Shown here: positions 31,304-42,365 of the stretch, piece by piece | How positions within the stretch are numbered: position 1 is the stretch's first letter | Layout: every line of letters begins with the position of its first letter | Made by a program: the position numbers and the translations under genes | From: Prionace glauca | Lineage: Eukaryota; Chordata; Chondrichthyes; Carcharhiniformes; Carcharhinidae | Length of the DNA stretch: 64,000 nt | Direction: 5' to 3' | Assembly (NCBI GenBank): GCA_037974335.1 | Contig: CM075728.1 | Coordinates: forward strand, 112,215,476-112,279,475 | Notes under the pieces: model-generated | The model's database searches: none | The model's input: only the letters and a program-made list of their open reading frames with translations | What the model was told of the DNA's origin: nothing

Positions 31304-31740
31304 TCTAACTTCATAAGGCATGCCTCCCAGTCCAGGCAACATCCTTGTAAATCTCCTCTGTACCCTTTCAATAGCTTCTACGTCTTTCCTATAATGAGGT
31401 GACCAGAACTGCACACAGTACTCCAAATGAGGCCTGATAAGGGTCTTATAAAGTTGCAGCATTATCTCCCGACTCCTAAACTCAATCCCTCGTTTAATGA
31501 AGGCCAGTACACCATACGCCTTCTTGACCACCTCCTCCACCTGCGAGGCTGATTTAAGAGTCCTGTGGACCCAGACCCCAAGATCCTTCTGCACTTCAAC
31601 ACTACTTAGACTCCTGCCCTTGACAGTGTACTCGTTCATCCCGTTGGTTCTGCCAAAATGGACGACTACACATTTATCCGCGTTGAAGTCCATCTGCCAC
31701 TTCTCCGCCCAGTCCTGCATCCTATTTATGTCCTGCTGCA
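31304..31740 (-). mobile_element. CR1-C LINE, right half of the split element
   Basis: The minus-strand frame (within 31220-31804) reads LQQDINRMQDWAEKWQMDFN, DKCVVVHFGRTNGMNEY, IRPHLEYCVQFWSPHYRKDV and RVQRRFTRMLPGLGGMPYEV. The last residues lie exactly at the CR1-B junction and continue in the half at 29214-29622. Truncated on its 5' side near 31740. Confidence 0.85.
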
Positions 31741-31899
31741 GGATTAAAAGGCCAATTAAAGGATCAAAAGGCCAATTGACAGGAATTTTACCTTGCCTAT
31801 TCAACTTTCAGGTTGGAGCATGGTCAACAAGGACCATGTGTGAGATACCTAGACAGCTACAATGATGCAAATGTTCTTGCGATGCTTTCAGGTGCTAAG

Positions 31900-32455
31900 G
31901 CTGTTCGTGGTAATTTACCAAAATTCATTGGACTCTGGGGTGATTCCTGCAGACTGGAAAACAGCAAATGTGATGTCACTGTTTACCAAAGGAGGTGGAT
32001 AAAAAGTGGGTAACTGTAGGTCAGTTAACTTCTTGAATCTATCATCAAGGAAGAAATAGCAAGACGTCTGGATATAAATTGTCTCTCTGGTAAGACGCAG
32101 CATGGGTTCACGAAGGGAAGATCATGTTTTCTTTGAGTTTTGAGGAATTCTTTGAGTACATTACATGTGCAGTGAACAATGGGGAATCTGTGGATGTGGT
32201 GTATCTGGATTTCCAGAAAGCATTTGACAAGGTGCTGCAACAAAGACTGCTACATACGATAAAGGTGCGTGGTGTTGTAGGTAATGTATTGTCATGGATA
32301 GAGGATTGGTTAGCTTACAGAAAGCAAAGAGTGGGGGTAAATGGGTGTTTTTCTGGTTGCCGATCAGAGACTAATGGTGTGCCTCTGGGATCAATGTTGG
32401 GACCACAATTGTTTACGATTTACATAGATGATTTGGAGTTGGGGCTGAGTTAAGA
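31900..32455 (+). mobile_element. Old CR1 LINE, left part of a split element
   Basis: Decayed reverse transcriptase: ILEEFFEYITCAVNN-like sequence, then [40 protein letters not shown] and [20 protein letters not shown] (open frame 32124-32453). It stops at 32455, where a minus-strand CR1 fragment starts, and resumes at 33331 with KFTDDAK-like sequence (tgtcaaaattcacagatgac). Confidence 0.8.
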
Positions 32456-33330
32456 AACCAAAGAAACCATAGAAAATTACAGCTTAGAAACAGGCCTTTT
32501 GGCCCTTCTCGTCTGTGCCAAATGATTTTTTGCCTAGTCCCACTGACCTGCATTTGGACCATATCCTTCCAAACCCCTCTCATCCATGAACTCGTTCAAG
32601 TTTTTCTTAAATGTTAAGACCCTGCATTTACCACTTTATCCGACAGCTCATTCCACACTCCCACCACTCTCTGTGTGAAGAATCCCCCCCTAATATTCCC
32701 TTTAAACTTTTTTCCTTTCACCCTTAACCCATGCCCTCTGTTTTTTTTTCTCCCCTAGCCTCAGTGGAAAGAGCCTGCTGGCATTCACTCTATCTATACC
32801 CATCAAAATCTTATACACCTCTATTAAATCTCCCCTCATTCTTCCACGCTCCAGAGAATAAAGTCCTAACCTATTCAATCTCTTTCTGTAACTCAGCTTC
32901 TCAAGTCCTGGCAACATCCTTGTAAATCTTCTCTGCACTCTTTCAACCTTATTTACATCCTTCCTGTAACTAGGTGACCAAAGCTGTACACAATACTCTA
33001 AATTCAGCTCACCAATGCCTTATACAACCTTACGTAACACTCCAACTTTTATACTCGATACTCCGATTTATAAAGGCCAATGTACCAAAAGCACTCTTTA
33101 CGACTCTATCCACCTGTGACATCATTTTTAGGGAATTCTGTACCTGCATTCCCAGATCCCTCTGTTCAACTGCACTCTTCAGAGTCCTACCATTTACCCT
33201 GTATGTTCTACTTTGGTTTGTCCTTCCAAAGTGCAATACCTCACACTTGTCTGCGTTAAATTCCATTTGCCATTTTTCAGCCCATTTTTCTAGTTGGTCC
33301 AAATCCCTCTGCAAGCTTTGAAAACCTTAG
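32456..33330 (-). mobile_element. CR1 LINE 3' fragment (family D) inserted into the old CR1
   Basis: The 3' UTR end at 32456 (accatagaaaattacagctt, ggccttttggccc), then decayed ORF2 C-terminus on the minus strand (32702-32938: RRFTRMLPGLEKLSYRKRLN; 33030-33314: LDQLEKWAEKWQMEFNADKC). It splits the plus-strand element at 31900-32455/33331-34275. Confidence 0.8.
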
Positions 33331-34275
33331 TGTGTCAAAATTCACAGATGACGCTAAACATCAGAGCAAAGAGCAGACACTAAACATCAGAGTGGCAGAG
33401 CAAAGTGTGCAGAGGATGCTGAAAGCCTGCAAAGGGATATAAATAGTCTAAGTGGGTGGGTGAGAGTCTGGCAAGTGGAGTACAATGTTGGTAAATGTGG
33501 AATCATCCATTTTGGTAGGAATAACAGCAAAATGGACTGTTATTTAAATGGTAAAAAATTGCAGCATGTTGCTGTGCAGAGGGACTTGGGTATCCTTGTG
33601 CAAGAATTACAAGGAGTTGGTTTGCAGGTGCAGCAGGTAATTAAAAAGGCAAATGGAATTTTGTCCTTCATTGCTAGAGGGATAGAGTTTAAAGACAGTG
33701 AGGTTATGTTGCAGCTGTATAAGGTGCTGGTGAGGCCACACCTGGAGTACTCCAGTTTTGGTTTCCTTTTTTGAGAAAGGATATACTGGCACTGGAAGGG
33801 TGCAGAGGAAATTCACGAGGCTGATTCTGGAGTTGAGAAGATTGACTTACGAGAGACTGAGCAGTCTGGGGCTATACTCATTGGAATTCAAAAGAATGAG
33901 GGGAGATCTTATAGAAACATATAAGATTATGAAAGGAATAGATAAGATAGTACCAGGGAAGTTGTTTCCACTGGTGGGTGAAATTAGAACTAGGGGGCAT
34001 TGCATCTGAGTTGAGGAGGAACTTCTTCACAAAAAGGGCTGTGGATCTGTGGAATTCCTTGCCCAGTGAAGCAGTTAAGGCTAAATCATTGAATGTTTTT
34101 AAGGCAAGATAACTACATATTTGAACAGTAAAGGAATTATGGGTTCTGATGAGCAGACGGGCAAGTGGAGCTGAGTCCACGAAAAGATCGGCCATGATCT
34201 TATTGAATGGCGAAGCAGGCACGAGGGGCCAGATGGCCTACTCCTGCTCCTTGTTCTTATGTTCTTATGTTTTTA
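33331..34275 (+). mobile_element. Old CR1 LINE, right part of the split element
   Basis: Continues from 32455 with reverse transcriptase thumb and C-terminal sequence: VWQVEYNVGKCGIIHFGRNN (33460-33774 frame), RPHLEYSSFGF, then IETYKIMKGIDKIVPGKLFP. The end is a family-A-like 3' UTR (ggccatgatcttattgaatg) and ttcttatg units to about 34275. Several frame breaks; older than the family A copies. Confidence 0.8.
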
Positions 34276-35667
34276 TGTCCTTATATGACTCCAGCTTGGT
34301 TTGGCTGGTTGCTGGCTGTTTGACAAAGGTGTCCATGGAAAAGATTCCTCATAACATTACTCTGGCACCCTAGGACAGAGGCAGAAGCAAGATACAATTG
34401 GAATCATATCTTCACAAGTGCTATGGTTGACAGCACAAGAGAGCTACTGAAATCCTGTTGTCTGGACCATTTGGGGGGTTTCCTGCAATAACCTTGACAG
34501 TAAGTTTTGCTTACAATTGTGGTCTAGTAAGGGGACTTACCAAGGTAGTTCTAGAGGCCTCAGAGGAAGATGCTAGAGATGGTCTGGTGAGGAGCTTGGG
34601 CCAACCAAGGGTGAAAATGAGGAGGCAGTCTTGATAAACATTCAGGGCAGCAGGGATTTCCAGGGAAGCACTGACTCTTTCAGTTCCTCAATGAGTGTGA
34701 CATGCCCTCACCACAGATCACCGCCAACTGAGCCTGCTAAAATGCTTGTATCTGCTGGTGGTTGACGCAGAGAATTCATCCCTTGATGGTACCTCCTCAG
34801 TGTCAAGGGAGGCACTTCATGGTCAGTGGCATAACCTGAGGTGATGGCACTTCCACGAAAGGGGAGTGCCTGAGGGGAGAAACAGATGATATCATTAAGA
34901 TCATCATCACCAAGTGTCTTTGCAAACACAATGGTAGCTCGCCTAAATGAACACTTGTCTCACTGAGGCACTGTGTGGCTAATGTGTTGGGAATCTGAAT
35001 TTGCCCTTCTTGAAAATCCATACATCACATTACTCATCTGTGTGCGAAATGGAATATCCTTTTGGCTTGACAGCAGCATCTTGTCAGTAGTGAATACCAT
35101 TGGTGTTACGTAGTAGCAGCATGGAATAGTTAGCTTCACCTGTTGCTCAAACTTTTCAGCTATATTGTGCCTCCAGGGTAATTTAAGGTGATCTAGGCAT
35201 TTTCAAGGTCAAAAATGACAGCCTTAGGGCTGTTCATGAGTTTGTGTGATATACGATGCAAAATGATCTGATCTGATCATTATCCTGCAGGATGTCCTTG
35301 ATGCACTTCATTTCAGCATTGAGTTTGCATGGCAATGACTTGGGCCCTATTTGCAAGGTTGTAAGGAAAATCAGTCTCATAGTGTGTGGAACTGTATGAA
35401 TCCCAACATTTATATTAACCACTGCAAGTTGGCTTGTAGTAGACAGCAGTAGAGAACCCCCTAGCAGATTTCTCAAGTAAGTCAAGGAAATGGAATTCAT
35501 TTGACTGTTTCATTTCAAAGCTGAAATTGAATTCACAATGGAGCCCATTAAGACATAAAGAAAATATTACAGGCTGCTGTGGATTTAAGTATAGCAAACA
35601 TAATTTAAAGGATTGTTTACCTTGTGTCCCTTATTTCTACGAGAGCATGTGTTACAGACTGAGATCA
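34276..35667. other. Non-coding DNA, no gene recognised
   Basis: No exon or RNA gene supported. The minus-strand frame at 35415-35597 (FEMKQSNEFHFLDLLEKSA) resembles a frame at 42788-43177 (FEMKQSNTLPFLNILVEKSV). The two stretches are therefore copies of one repeat with coding ancestry that I cannot name. Confidence 0.35.
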
Positions 35668-38600
35668 AGGGTGGAATTTTACGTATTTATTTCAAAGCTT
35701 GAGTGAAAATGGAAAAGTTGCTGCTCCATTTTTGGAGAGAGTTTTCACTCCCAGTTTTATGCAATTAGTCTCTGAAAATATTGGCTAGTCTGTTTCTAGC
35801 CACTAGAGGCTGTGGGCAGGGCCTAATTCGCCAGACAGCCTGCAGCTCAGATTGGAGCCACAAACTGCACGTGCGCAGGAAAAGCTAAAAAAAAAAGCAG
35901 CCGTGCGAACTTCCCCAGGCCGGATATGGCCTCCCTCTCATCCCCTCGGACTTATCCCCCCATCCCCTCAACCACTCCACCCCCCTCCACCTCTCCTGTT
36001 CACATCTGTCCCCTTCAGATCCCTGGCACATCGTCCTCTCATTGCCCTCCAGGCCCTGATGGCTGACTGACGTGACCCTTTCTCTCTCTCCTGATCATTA
36101 CACAATATCCACCCCCCACCCTCCCAGTTTGCATATCTGTGTTCAGTTTGCATAAGTGCTGACTTGGCTTCCTCTTTATGGTAACAAGTAAAATGCTTTA
36201 AACTCACTGGAGTGCTCAAATGGGCACCTGACTCGCCCAAACTGCCTACAGCTGATCTGCCCTAACAAGAGACAGCTCCATAAAAACCCCAAGGATGAAT
36301 GGACAGACAGGCAGTGCAGGAAGAAATGGCTTCCAGGAAGACAGCTCTCTGGTTTTCTGATGTGGACCTGGCTAGGTTGCTGGAGGCAGTGGAGGCAAGG
36401 CAGGACACCCTCTTCCCCCAGCAATATGCCATCTCAGAGGAAAGGAAGGAAATATAGCCTGGGAAGTGGTGGCAGCATATGCCAGGGCCAGGGCCCTGGC
36501 CAGGAGAACCAAGAAACAGTGCCACAAGAAACTGAATGACCTCATCTGGATAGCAAGGCTGAGTGTTTTACCTTATCTAGCATCTTTCCCCTGATCCCCC
36601 CACATCCAGCACTCGGCATGCCTTCAGCCCCTAACCCCAAGCATCTCCCTTCTCCCACTCAAGAATATCACAACCCTTGTCCTCTGAGGGCCACCCCCTG
36701 AAACCCTGCAGGACTCGTGGCATCAGATTTTACGTGGATCCTTCTGTCCCCACAGGAGAGAATACCCACAATCGGCAGGAGAGGGCAAAGACAGGGGCTG
36801 ATATGCCTGAGATCTGGGTCCTAACCCCCTTTGAGGAGCAGGCACTGGAGCTTGTGGGACAGGAGGAAATGTGGACCATCGGTGACAGCATGGTCAGGCT
36901 GTAGCATGGAAGTGAGCATCTGCCAATCCTCTACTTGTTAAAGAAATCTCAAGTAAATTGCATGCAACTCAGATTCCTCTCCCTCTCTTTCACTTCACCT
37001 TGTATCCTGTTTGCAGGAAGGGACCCCAAACCACCTGGGCTACCTGGCATTGCTCCCACTGCTGCTCCGTTCAACCTGCCCCTGACAAGTTGGAGGACTC
37101 CTCGGAGGAAGCGGATGAAGGAACCTCCAAGGTCAGCACCAGTTTTGCGTCAGCTTTCATCTCGCAATCACCATCACAGAGACTCTCGTATCGGTAGCTC
37201 AAGTTAGTGGTAAGGTATGAGGATCACTCTTAAGTGCCCTGCTGATGGACATTAGGTGAAGTAACATCCGAGGCCTCAGGCACACAGGCACTGGCTGGAG
37301 GTCTCAGACTTGGCTGGTTCCAGGCTACATGCTGGACCTCTGCAATCACTTCTCTTTCAGCTGCTGGAGATGCAACAACAGAGCCAGAGAAGGCAGGAGA
37401 GGCTGAAAGAAACACTGAACTGACTGCAAGGCTGTTGGGAGGATTCAGGAAGAACAGCTATTGCCTGTCCTGGGTGAATCCCAGACCAACACTGCAAGGG
37501 TAGCATCTGCAGTGGAAGGCCTGGGGCAGGAGATCCTCACAGTGAGTGGCAGGTTCCTAGCAATGACCAAGTCACAGCAGGCCACAGCTGAGCCTCAACA
37601 GACTTCTCCAGATTCTGCAGCTCAGGGCTGAGGGGATCGAGAGACTGCAGGAGACCCAGTGGGACAGTGCTGTGATACAGCGGGCTTTGGCTACAGCCTT
37701 TGTGAACGTGGCTCAGTCACAGAGCACCATGGCTGAGGGTTGCAGAACTTGCAGAAGACCCAGTGGGACAGCACCATGACACAATGATCTGCAGCATCAG
37801 CCCAGGAGAACATGACCCAGTCACAGAGGGTCATGGCTGAGGGATTGCAGAGTGTTGCCCAGTCTCAGAGGGCACTTACTGCTGCTATTGACAGATGGCC
37901 CCTGACTCAGGTAGCCAGCGCAGAGGGCTCAACCACCATCACTAGAATGCAGGTGGTCCTCCAGGACTGGCAGTGCCAGGTGACACCAGAACTGGAGCTC
38001 GTTGCAGAAGTACTCTACCCCATGGAGTGACCCAGGGGCCCACAGAGAACCTTGGAGGAGGAGAAAGTGCTTGAGCCCATGCTGGGGCCTTCCACATAGC
38101 CACTGCGGTTGTGGTTGCACCTTCTGGTTACCCCTTCCTGACTACAGGACATCTCAGAGGCAGTGGGATGAAGAGGATGTCATGGGTACGTCACCTGGAA
38201 ACTGGCCAGGGTCCTCTAGGTCCAGGCCCTCTAGAGGATACTCGCCAAGGGCATGGTAGGAAGCTGGCCACCTCCACCTCTGAGATTCATCACGGGGAGA
38301 CACCAAGACATAGTGGTAGGCCACGTAAGGTTAAGATGCTGTCGCAACACTAAGCTGTCATGGGTAAAGGGCATCACTAGGTAGGTAAAATATTTAGGCA
38401 CTTTCAAGTCTCAAGTTCACATATTTTTATATTATCACTTATTTAGCAAGCACTATTATTGTCAACAATAATTGTTATTTCATCCTGCACCTGTGACTAA
38501 CTTGTCTCTAATTAACCTTTAACAGAGATGCACTTATGCTGATGGTCCTGAGAGAGACCCTGCACATTGATGTCAGTTGGGAGTGCCCCTCAATGCTCTG

Positions 38601-38976
38601 CTGCTAAGAAAATCAAGGCGCTCAAATAATTGACTGGACACAATGGGTGGCATACATTGGCAGTGACTTACGGCAAAATAATGGCATCCCCAGAAGAACT
38701 TATATAGGTGTTTTCCAGACCAATCCAACTGCAGCAAACAAAGTTGTAAAGGCAGGTGAGCTGGGATGATTAGGAGTGAACCTCACTCATGACATTGTGA
38801 TACATGCAAAAACATGTAAATTGATGTCTTGCCCGTTTTGAGCTCCCAGCTGCGCCAATTTTCTTCAGTGAGAATGGGTGCAAAAACAGATGCCATTCCT
38901 TCTGGCCACTTTATGCATGATTTTACGACATTTTCCTGCTGCAAAACGGTCACAAGGTCGTAAAATTCTACCCTGA
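35668..38976 (+). mobile_element. 3.3-kb terminal-inverted-repeat DNA transposon-like element
   Basis: The left end ggtggaattttacg (35668 on) is mirrored at the right end by cgtaaaattctaccctg (38960-38976), a TIR of about 16 bp with a mismatch. Inside are a Myb/SANT-like relic (36326-36562) and GC-rich former coding sequence. The phrase cagaccaacactgcaagggt also occurs in the degraded element at 12.7-14.7 kb. TIRs plus a Myb-like gene suit the PIF/Harbinger superfamily, which carries a separate Myb protein, but no transposase is left in this copy. Confidence 0.5.
36326..36562 (+). pseudogene. Myb/SANT-like DNA-binding protein relic
   Basis: From the ATG at 36326: MASRKTALWFSDVDLARLLE, AVEARQDTLFPQQ, then an interruption. 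A shifted frame follows with AWEVVAAYARARALARRTKK and QCHKKLNDLIWIA. The spacing of the aromatic residues, and the R-x-x-W-E-x-V-A-A ... K-K ... D-L pattern, fits the trihelix/Myb-SANT domain found in Harbinger accessory proteins and their host descendants. At least one frame change breaks it. Confidence 0.45.
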
Positions 38977-39199
38977 GAGTTTCAGTTGAGTTGTTTGTGT
39001 TGGTTTGCAAACCTCTGAATCAGCCAGCAGAATGAGGATTATATTGTGACTCCACAAGATAAGTCTTGGTTGCTTTAAAACATGCGCCCCATCCCCCCAT
39101 ATCAGCAAAACCTTGATCTCTTGGGTCATAAGCAAAGTACTTTATTTCATAACCGGCTGTATGAATTTTACGTAAGTGTTTGGCAAGGACCATATAAAA
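38977..39199. other. Non-coding spacer
   Basis: Short stretch between the TIR element and an old LINE piece; nothing recognised. Confidence 0.3.
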
Positions 39200-39553
39200 G
39201 GCTGGTTAACAAACTAAAATGGAAAGGTCAGCTTGGGTAAAAAGTTAGTTTTGTGGATAAAAAACAGCGAGTTGCAATAAAAGGTCATTTTTCAGAATGG
39301 ATGACAGTAGCCTTTGGAGTTCCCCATGGATCAAGTGCGAGGACTGCTGCTTTTTTGATAGATAAGTATCTTGCTTATCAGCGTACAGGGTAAAATTTCA
39401 ATATTAGCAAATGATAACAAACTTGGAGGCGTGGCATACACTGAGAATGTTACCAATCATTGATAGGCCAGCAGAATGGGTAGGCAAGTGGCTGATGGAA
39501 ATTAACAGAGAAAAGTGAGATGATGCATTTTGTAAGGAGCAATAAAAGGGGCA
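39200..39553 (+). repeat. Very old CR1-type LINE fragment
   Basis: Decayed plus-strand reverse transcriptase: a G-V-P-x-G-S-like block (tttggagttccccatggatc), A-N-D-N-K-L-G-G in place of F-A-D-D-T-K-L-G-G, and WLMEINREK followed by a M-M-H-F-like block (gatgatgcattttg). No open frame remains. It stops where the repeat at 39556 begins. Confidence 0.55.
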
Positions 39554-39555
39554 CT

Positions 39556-41290
39556 ATGGCCGGATTCTCCCAAAAAAAATCAAAGTGCTGAATTTTTCTA
39601 AAAACTGGAGTACCTCCCAGTGGATATTTTTAGCTTGATTTTCAAAATGCTTCTCGGCCTTTTGGCTAAGATCAAGTGTAGGTTGATCAAGTGTAGGGTC
39701 GACATGCTGCACTTGATTGAAGTCATTAGGTTGCAATTCAGCTTCATTTGAAGCAATTTTTTAAAGCAGCATCTCGACCTTTTGGCTAAGATGCAAATTA
39801 GATCAAGCCCTGGAGGAGGAGCTACACCTACTCCAGTCAGCTTGGATCATGTAGATCAAGCCCAAGACAGGAGACCTGTCTTGTCAGCTTGGATTGGGAA
39901 TGTCCCAACTTGTTGGGACTCTGAATTGGGTTTAATCTGACTTGATTAGATTGGAATAAAGGGGTTAAAAAAAAAGCTTGATTTTCAAAATGAATCTCCC
40001 ATACTCTGTGCACTGCAAAGTGTCCTAATGTGAGTTACGATAAAAATCTGATTGCTGGCCGTCCGATTGAGGGCCTTAAGACGTCTCCAGGCCAGGCCCA
40101 ACACTCCGCGGCACTCCCAATCTCCTCACCTCCCCCCCCCACCACCTCCAACCCTAACCCCACCACCCCCACAAGCCCTGACCCTCGGTAGCCCTGACCT
40201 CCCTCTCACCCCAAAGGACAGCCCCAGTCACTCTCCAGCATGTCTGTGTCACTAATCCCAAGTGCAGAGGCAATGGGACTCCCACCCCCACCAATCTCCC
40301 CCACATAGGTCCCATCCCCTCTGGTTCCACCCCCTTGGCACTGCCTGATGCCCAATATGCAGTGCCAAGTTGCCCCTTGGGCATTGCAGCATGGCCCCTT
40401 GGGCAGTGCTGGGGCCAGTCTGGCACATCCCCATTGCCCCCAACCTCCCGGGGGCCTCCCTGGCTTCCGTTCACTACAATGGGACACACACCAACGGAGA
40501 AAGATGACAATCATTCAGAGCTTCTAGAGAGTTCCGTGACTTTTCCTTTTCCAAAATAGAAAACAACGAGACCATTTTCCTCACCAAATTTTCCATGGGT
40601 CAGGGAAACACTTTGGCCGCTACGAGTGCACAGCTTCTCCTGATGGTGTGGAGGTAACAGCAGGTGCAGTGCGAGGTGGATTTCTCTCTGCTCCCCGTTC
40701 TCCCCTCGTGATGGTTTTGTTTTTGTTTTTTCTTTTAAGGTTGGGGGTGGGGGGCGTACTTCCAGGTGCGGTATGGAGTTTGAAGCCTGTTCCCTGTCTG
40801 ATTCTGAACTTGAATGTACATGGTTTGGTGGGGAGGGAGTGACTTGACAACCTGGTGCTCAGTTTAGGCACAAGAGTTTTATAATTGTACGCCACTGAAA
40901 TGTCACTGTCAAAAAAAATTATTCAAATGTTAGAACTCCATTCACTACAGCAGGACCAGGCCACCAACTCCCCATTAGTGGGAAGCTGTTGTAACCCCTG
41001 CTGGAGTGAAACATTCCTGGTGTGACGGAGCAGGATAGCAGGCCCAAATACTTCAGTCCTGGGGCTAATAGGATTCAAATTTGAATTTAAAGATTTTGAC
41101 CAGCTCAACACCAATTTCTAGCACAGAGCTGACGATGTTGGAAATCTGGCATCTAGAGACATGAGGAGGCTGTCATGCCCAGCGGGGAATCTGCTAACCG
41201 ACTTCTGCTTATGCCTTCCGAGCAGCGCTGCGGGCTGGGAGAAATGCCTCTATACACTTAACTCAGAAATTCACCAGCACAAATCATGCT
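39556..41290. repeat. Shark repeat, copy 2, hosting a U2-headed SINE
   Basis: Same order of blocks as at 26855-27920: ggccggattctcccaaaaaa start, actctgtgcactgcaaagtg, GC-rich middle with ttgggcagtgctgg, then ccctgctggagtgaaacatt and ttcagtcctggggc near 41030-41070. A 325-bp U2 SINE lies inside it at 39650-39974. The right limit is uncertain; a gcgggctgggagaaatgcc motif lies near 41240. Confidence 0.5.
39650..39974 (+). repeat. U2-snRNA-headed SINE with perfect 18-bp target duplication
   Basis: The head is identical to U2 snRNA nt 5 to about 36, including ggccttttggctaagatcaa. The body has a second U2-like motif (cgaccttttggctaagatgc, 39772-39791), a tract shared with the copies at 50 and 56 kb (ggaggaggagctacacctac; gtcccaacttgttgggactc) and a tail ggaataaaggggtta followed by poly(A). 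The flanks agcttgattttcaaaatg at 39632-39649 and 39975-39992 are an exact 18-bp target-site duplication. This proves insertion by retrotransposition as one 325-bp unit. Confidence 0.88.
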
Positions 41291-41389
41291 CTCTGGATTT
41301 TGAGAACATGCGGCTGTTCCCACAGACAGAGAGTACAGGCTTAACATCCCTCCCCCTTGCTATTTCTAAATCCCAAGATTTCTGTCCCT

Positions 41390-42268
41390 GCCATGTTACC
41401 ATAATGGCTCTTAGTAAAGTCACAAATGATGTCCAATGTGGCTGTGACAACAGGAAATGTTCTTTCCTCATCCTTCTTGACCTGTCTGTCACGTTTGACA
41501 AGGTTGATCACACCATCCTCCAACGTATCTCCACAGTTGTCTAGTTGGGTAGGATTGCTCTTATGTGGTTCCATCCTTTTCTATCTAACCATAGCCAGAT
41601 AATCACTCGCAATGATTTCTCTTCCTTTTCCCGCACTGTTACCTCAGTGTTCCCCAAGGATCAATCTTTTGTTCCTTCATCAACGTCCTATCCCATGGGA
41701 TATCTTTCCATGTTATTTCATTTTATATCATCTAAAAGCATCAGGTTAGTTTTCAGTGTGTGGTCTAATGACACCCAGCTTTACCTTACCACCCTATATC
41801 TTGCCCCCTCCACTGTTACAAAATTATCCAATTGCGTACCAACATCACGCTGTTGGCTGAGATCCCACATTTTACCCTCAAAACTTGAGGTTATCTAAAA
41901 TCCTGCTGCCTGTTCCTTAACTTGCAGCAAGTCCCATTCTCCTATCATCCCTTGTTTGCTGTTCTATTTTGGCTCCCAATCAAGCAATTTCTTGATTTTA
42001 TAATTCTCATTCTTGTGTTCAAATCCCTCCTTTGCCTCACCCCTTTGTAATCTACACCAATCACACAATCCTCCAAGATATCTGTGCTCCTCTAAATCTG
42101 GCCCTCAGTCATAGTCTTGCCTTCAGCTATCTTGGTTCCAAGCTCTAGAATTCCCCTCTTCCCGTCTACCTCAGTTTCAACCTTTAAATTTCTACCTTAA
42201 AACCCATCTCCTTGACCAAGCTTTTGATCATCTGACCTAATATCTCCTTGTGGTTTGCTGTCAAATTT
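41390..42268 (+). mobile_element. L2-type LINE fragment
   Basis: Decayed plus-strand reverse transcriptase: SFLILLDLSVTFDKVDHTIL (41161-41544 frame), then PFLSNHSQ, a G-V-P-Q-G-S-like stretch and SNDTQLYL. The 3' ORF end at 41920-42250 includes aaattctcatccttg-like and gaccaagcttttgatcatct words typical of shark L2 elements. It stops at about 42268 against another repeat. Several stops and frame changes; old. Confidence 0.7.
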
Positions 42269-42269
42269 T

Positions 42270-42365
42270 AAAAATTCATTTATAGGATTTGGGTGTTGCT
42301 GGCTAGACCAGCATTAATTGCCCATTTCTAATTGCCCTTGAGAAAGCTGTGCACAGCTCATTGCA
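42270..42365 (+). repeat. Fragment of a common shark repeat
   Basis: The words ggatttgggtgttgctggct, agaccagcattaattgccca and ttgcccttgagaa belong to a dispersed shark repeat whose other end is represented at 43505-43640. Family name not known to me. Confidence 0.5.

Noticed and set aside
39650-39720. A functional U2 snRNA gene
   Set aside because: Only the first 32-39 nt of U2 are present; the Sm site, downstream stem-loops, and PSE/3' box are absent.
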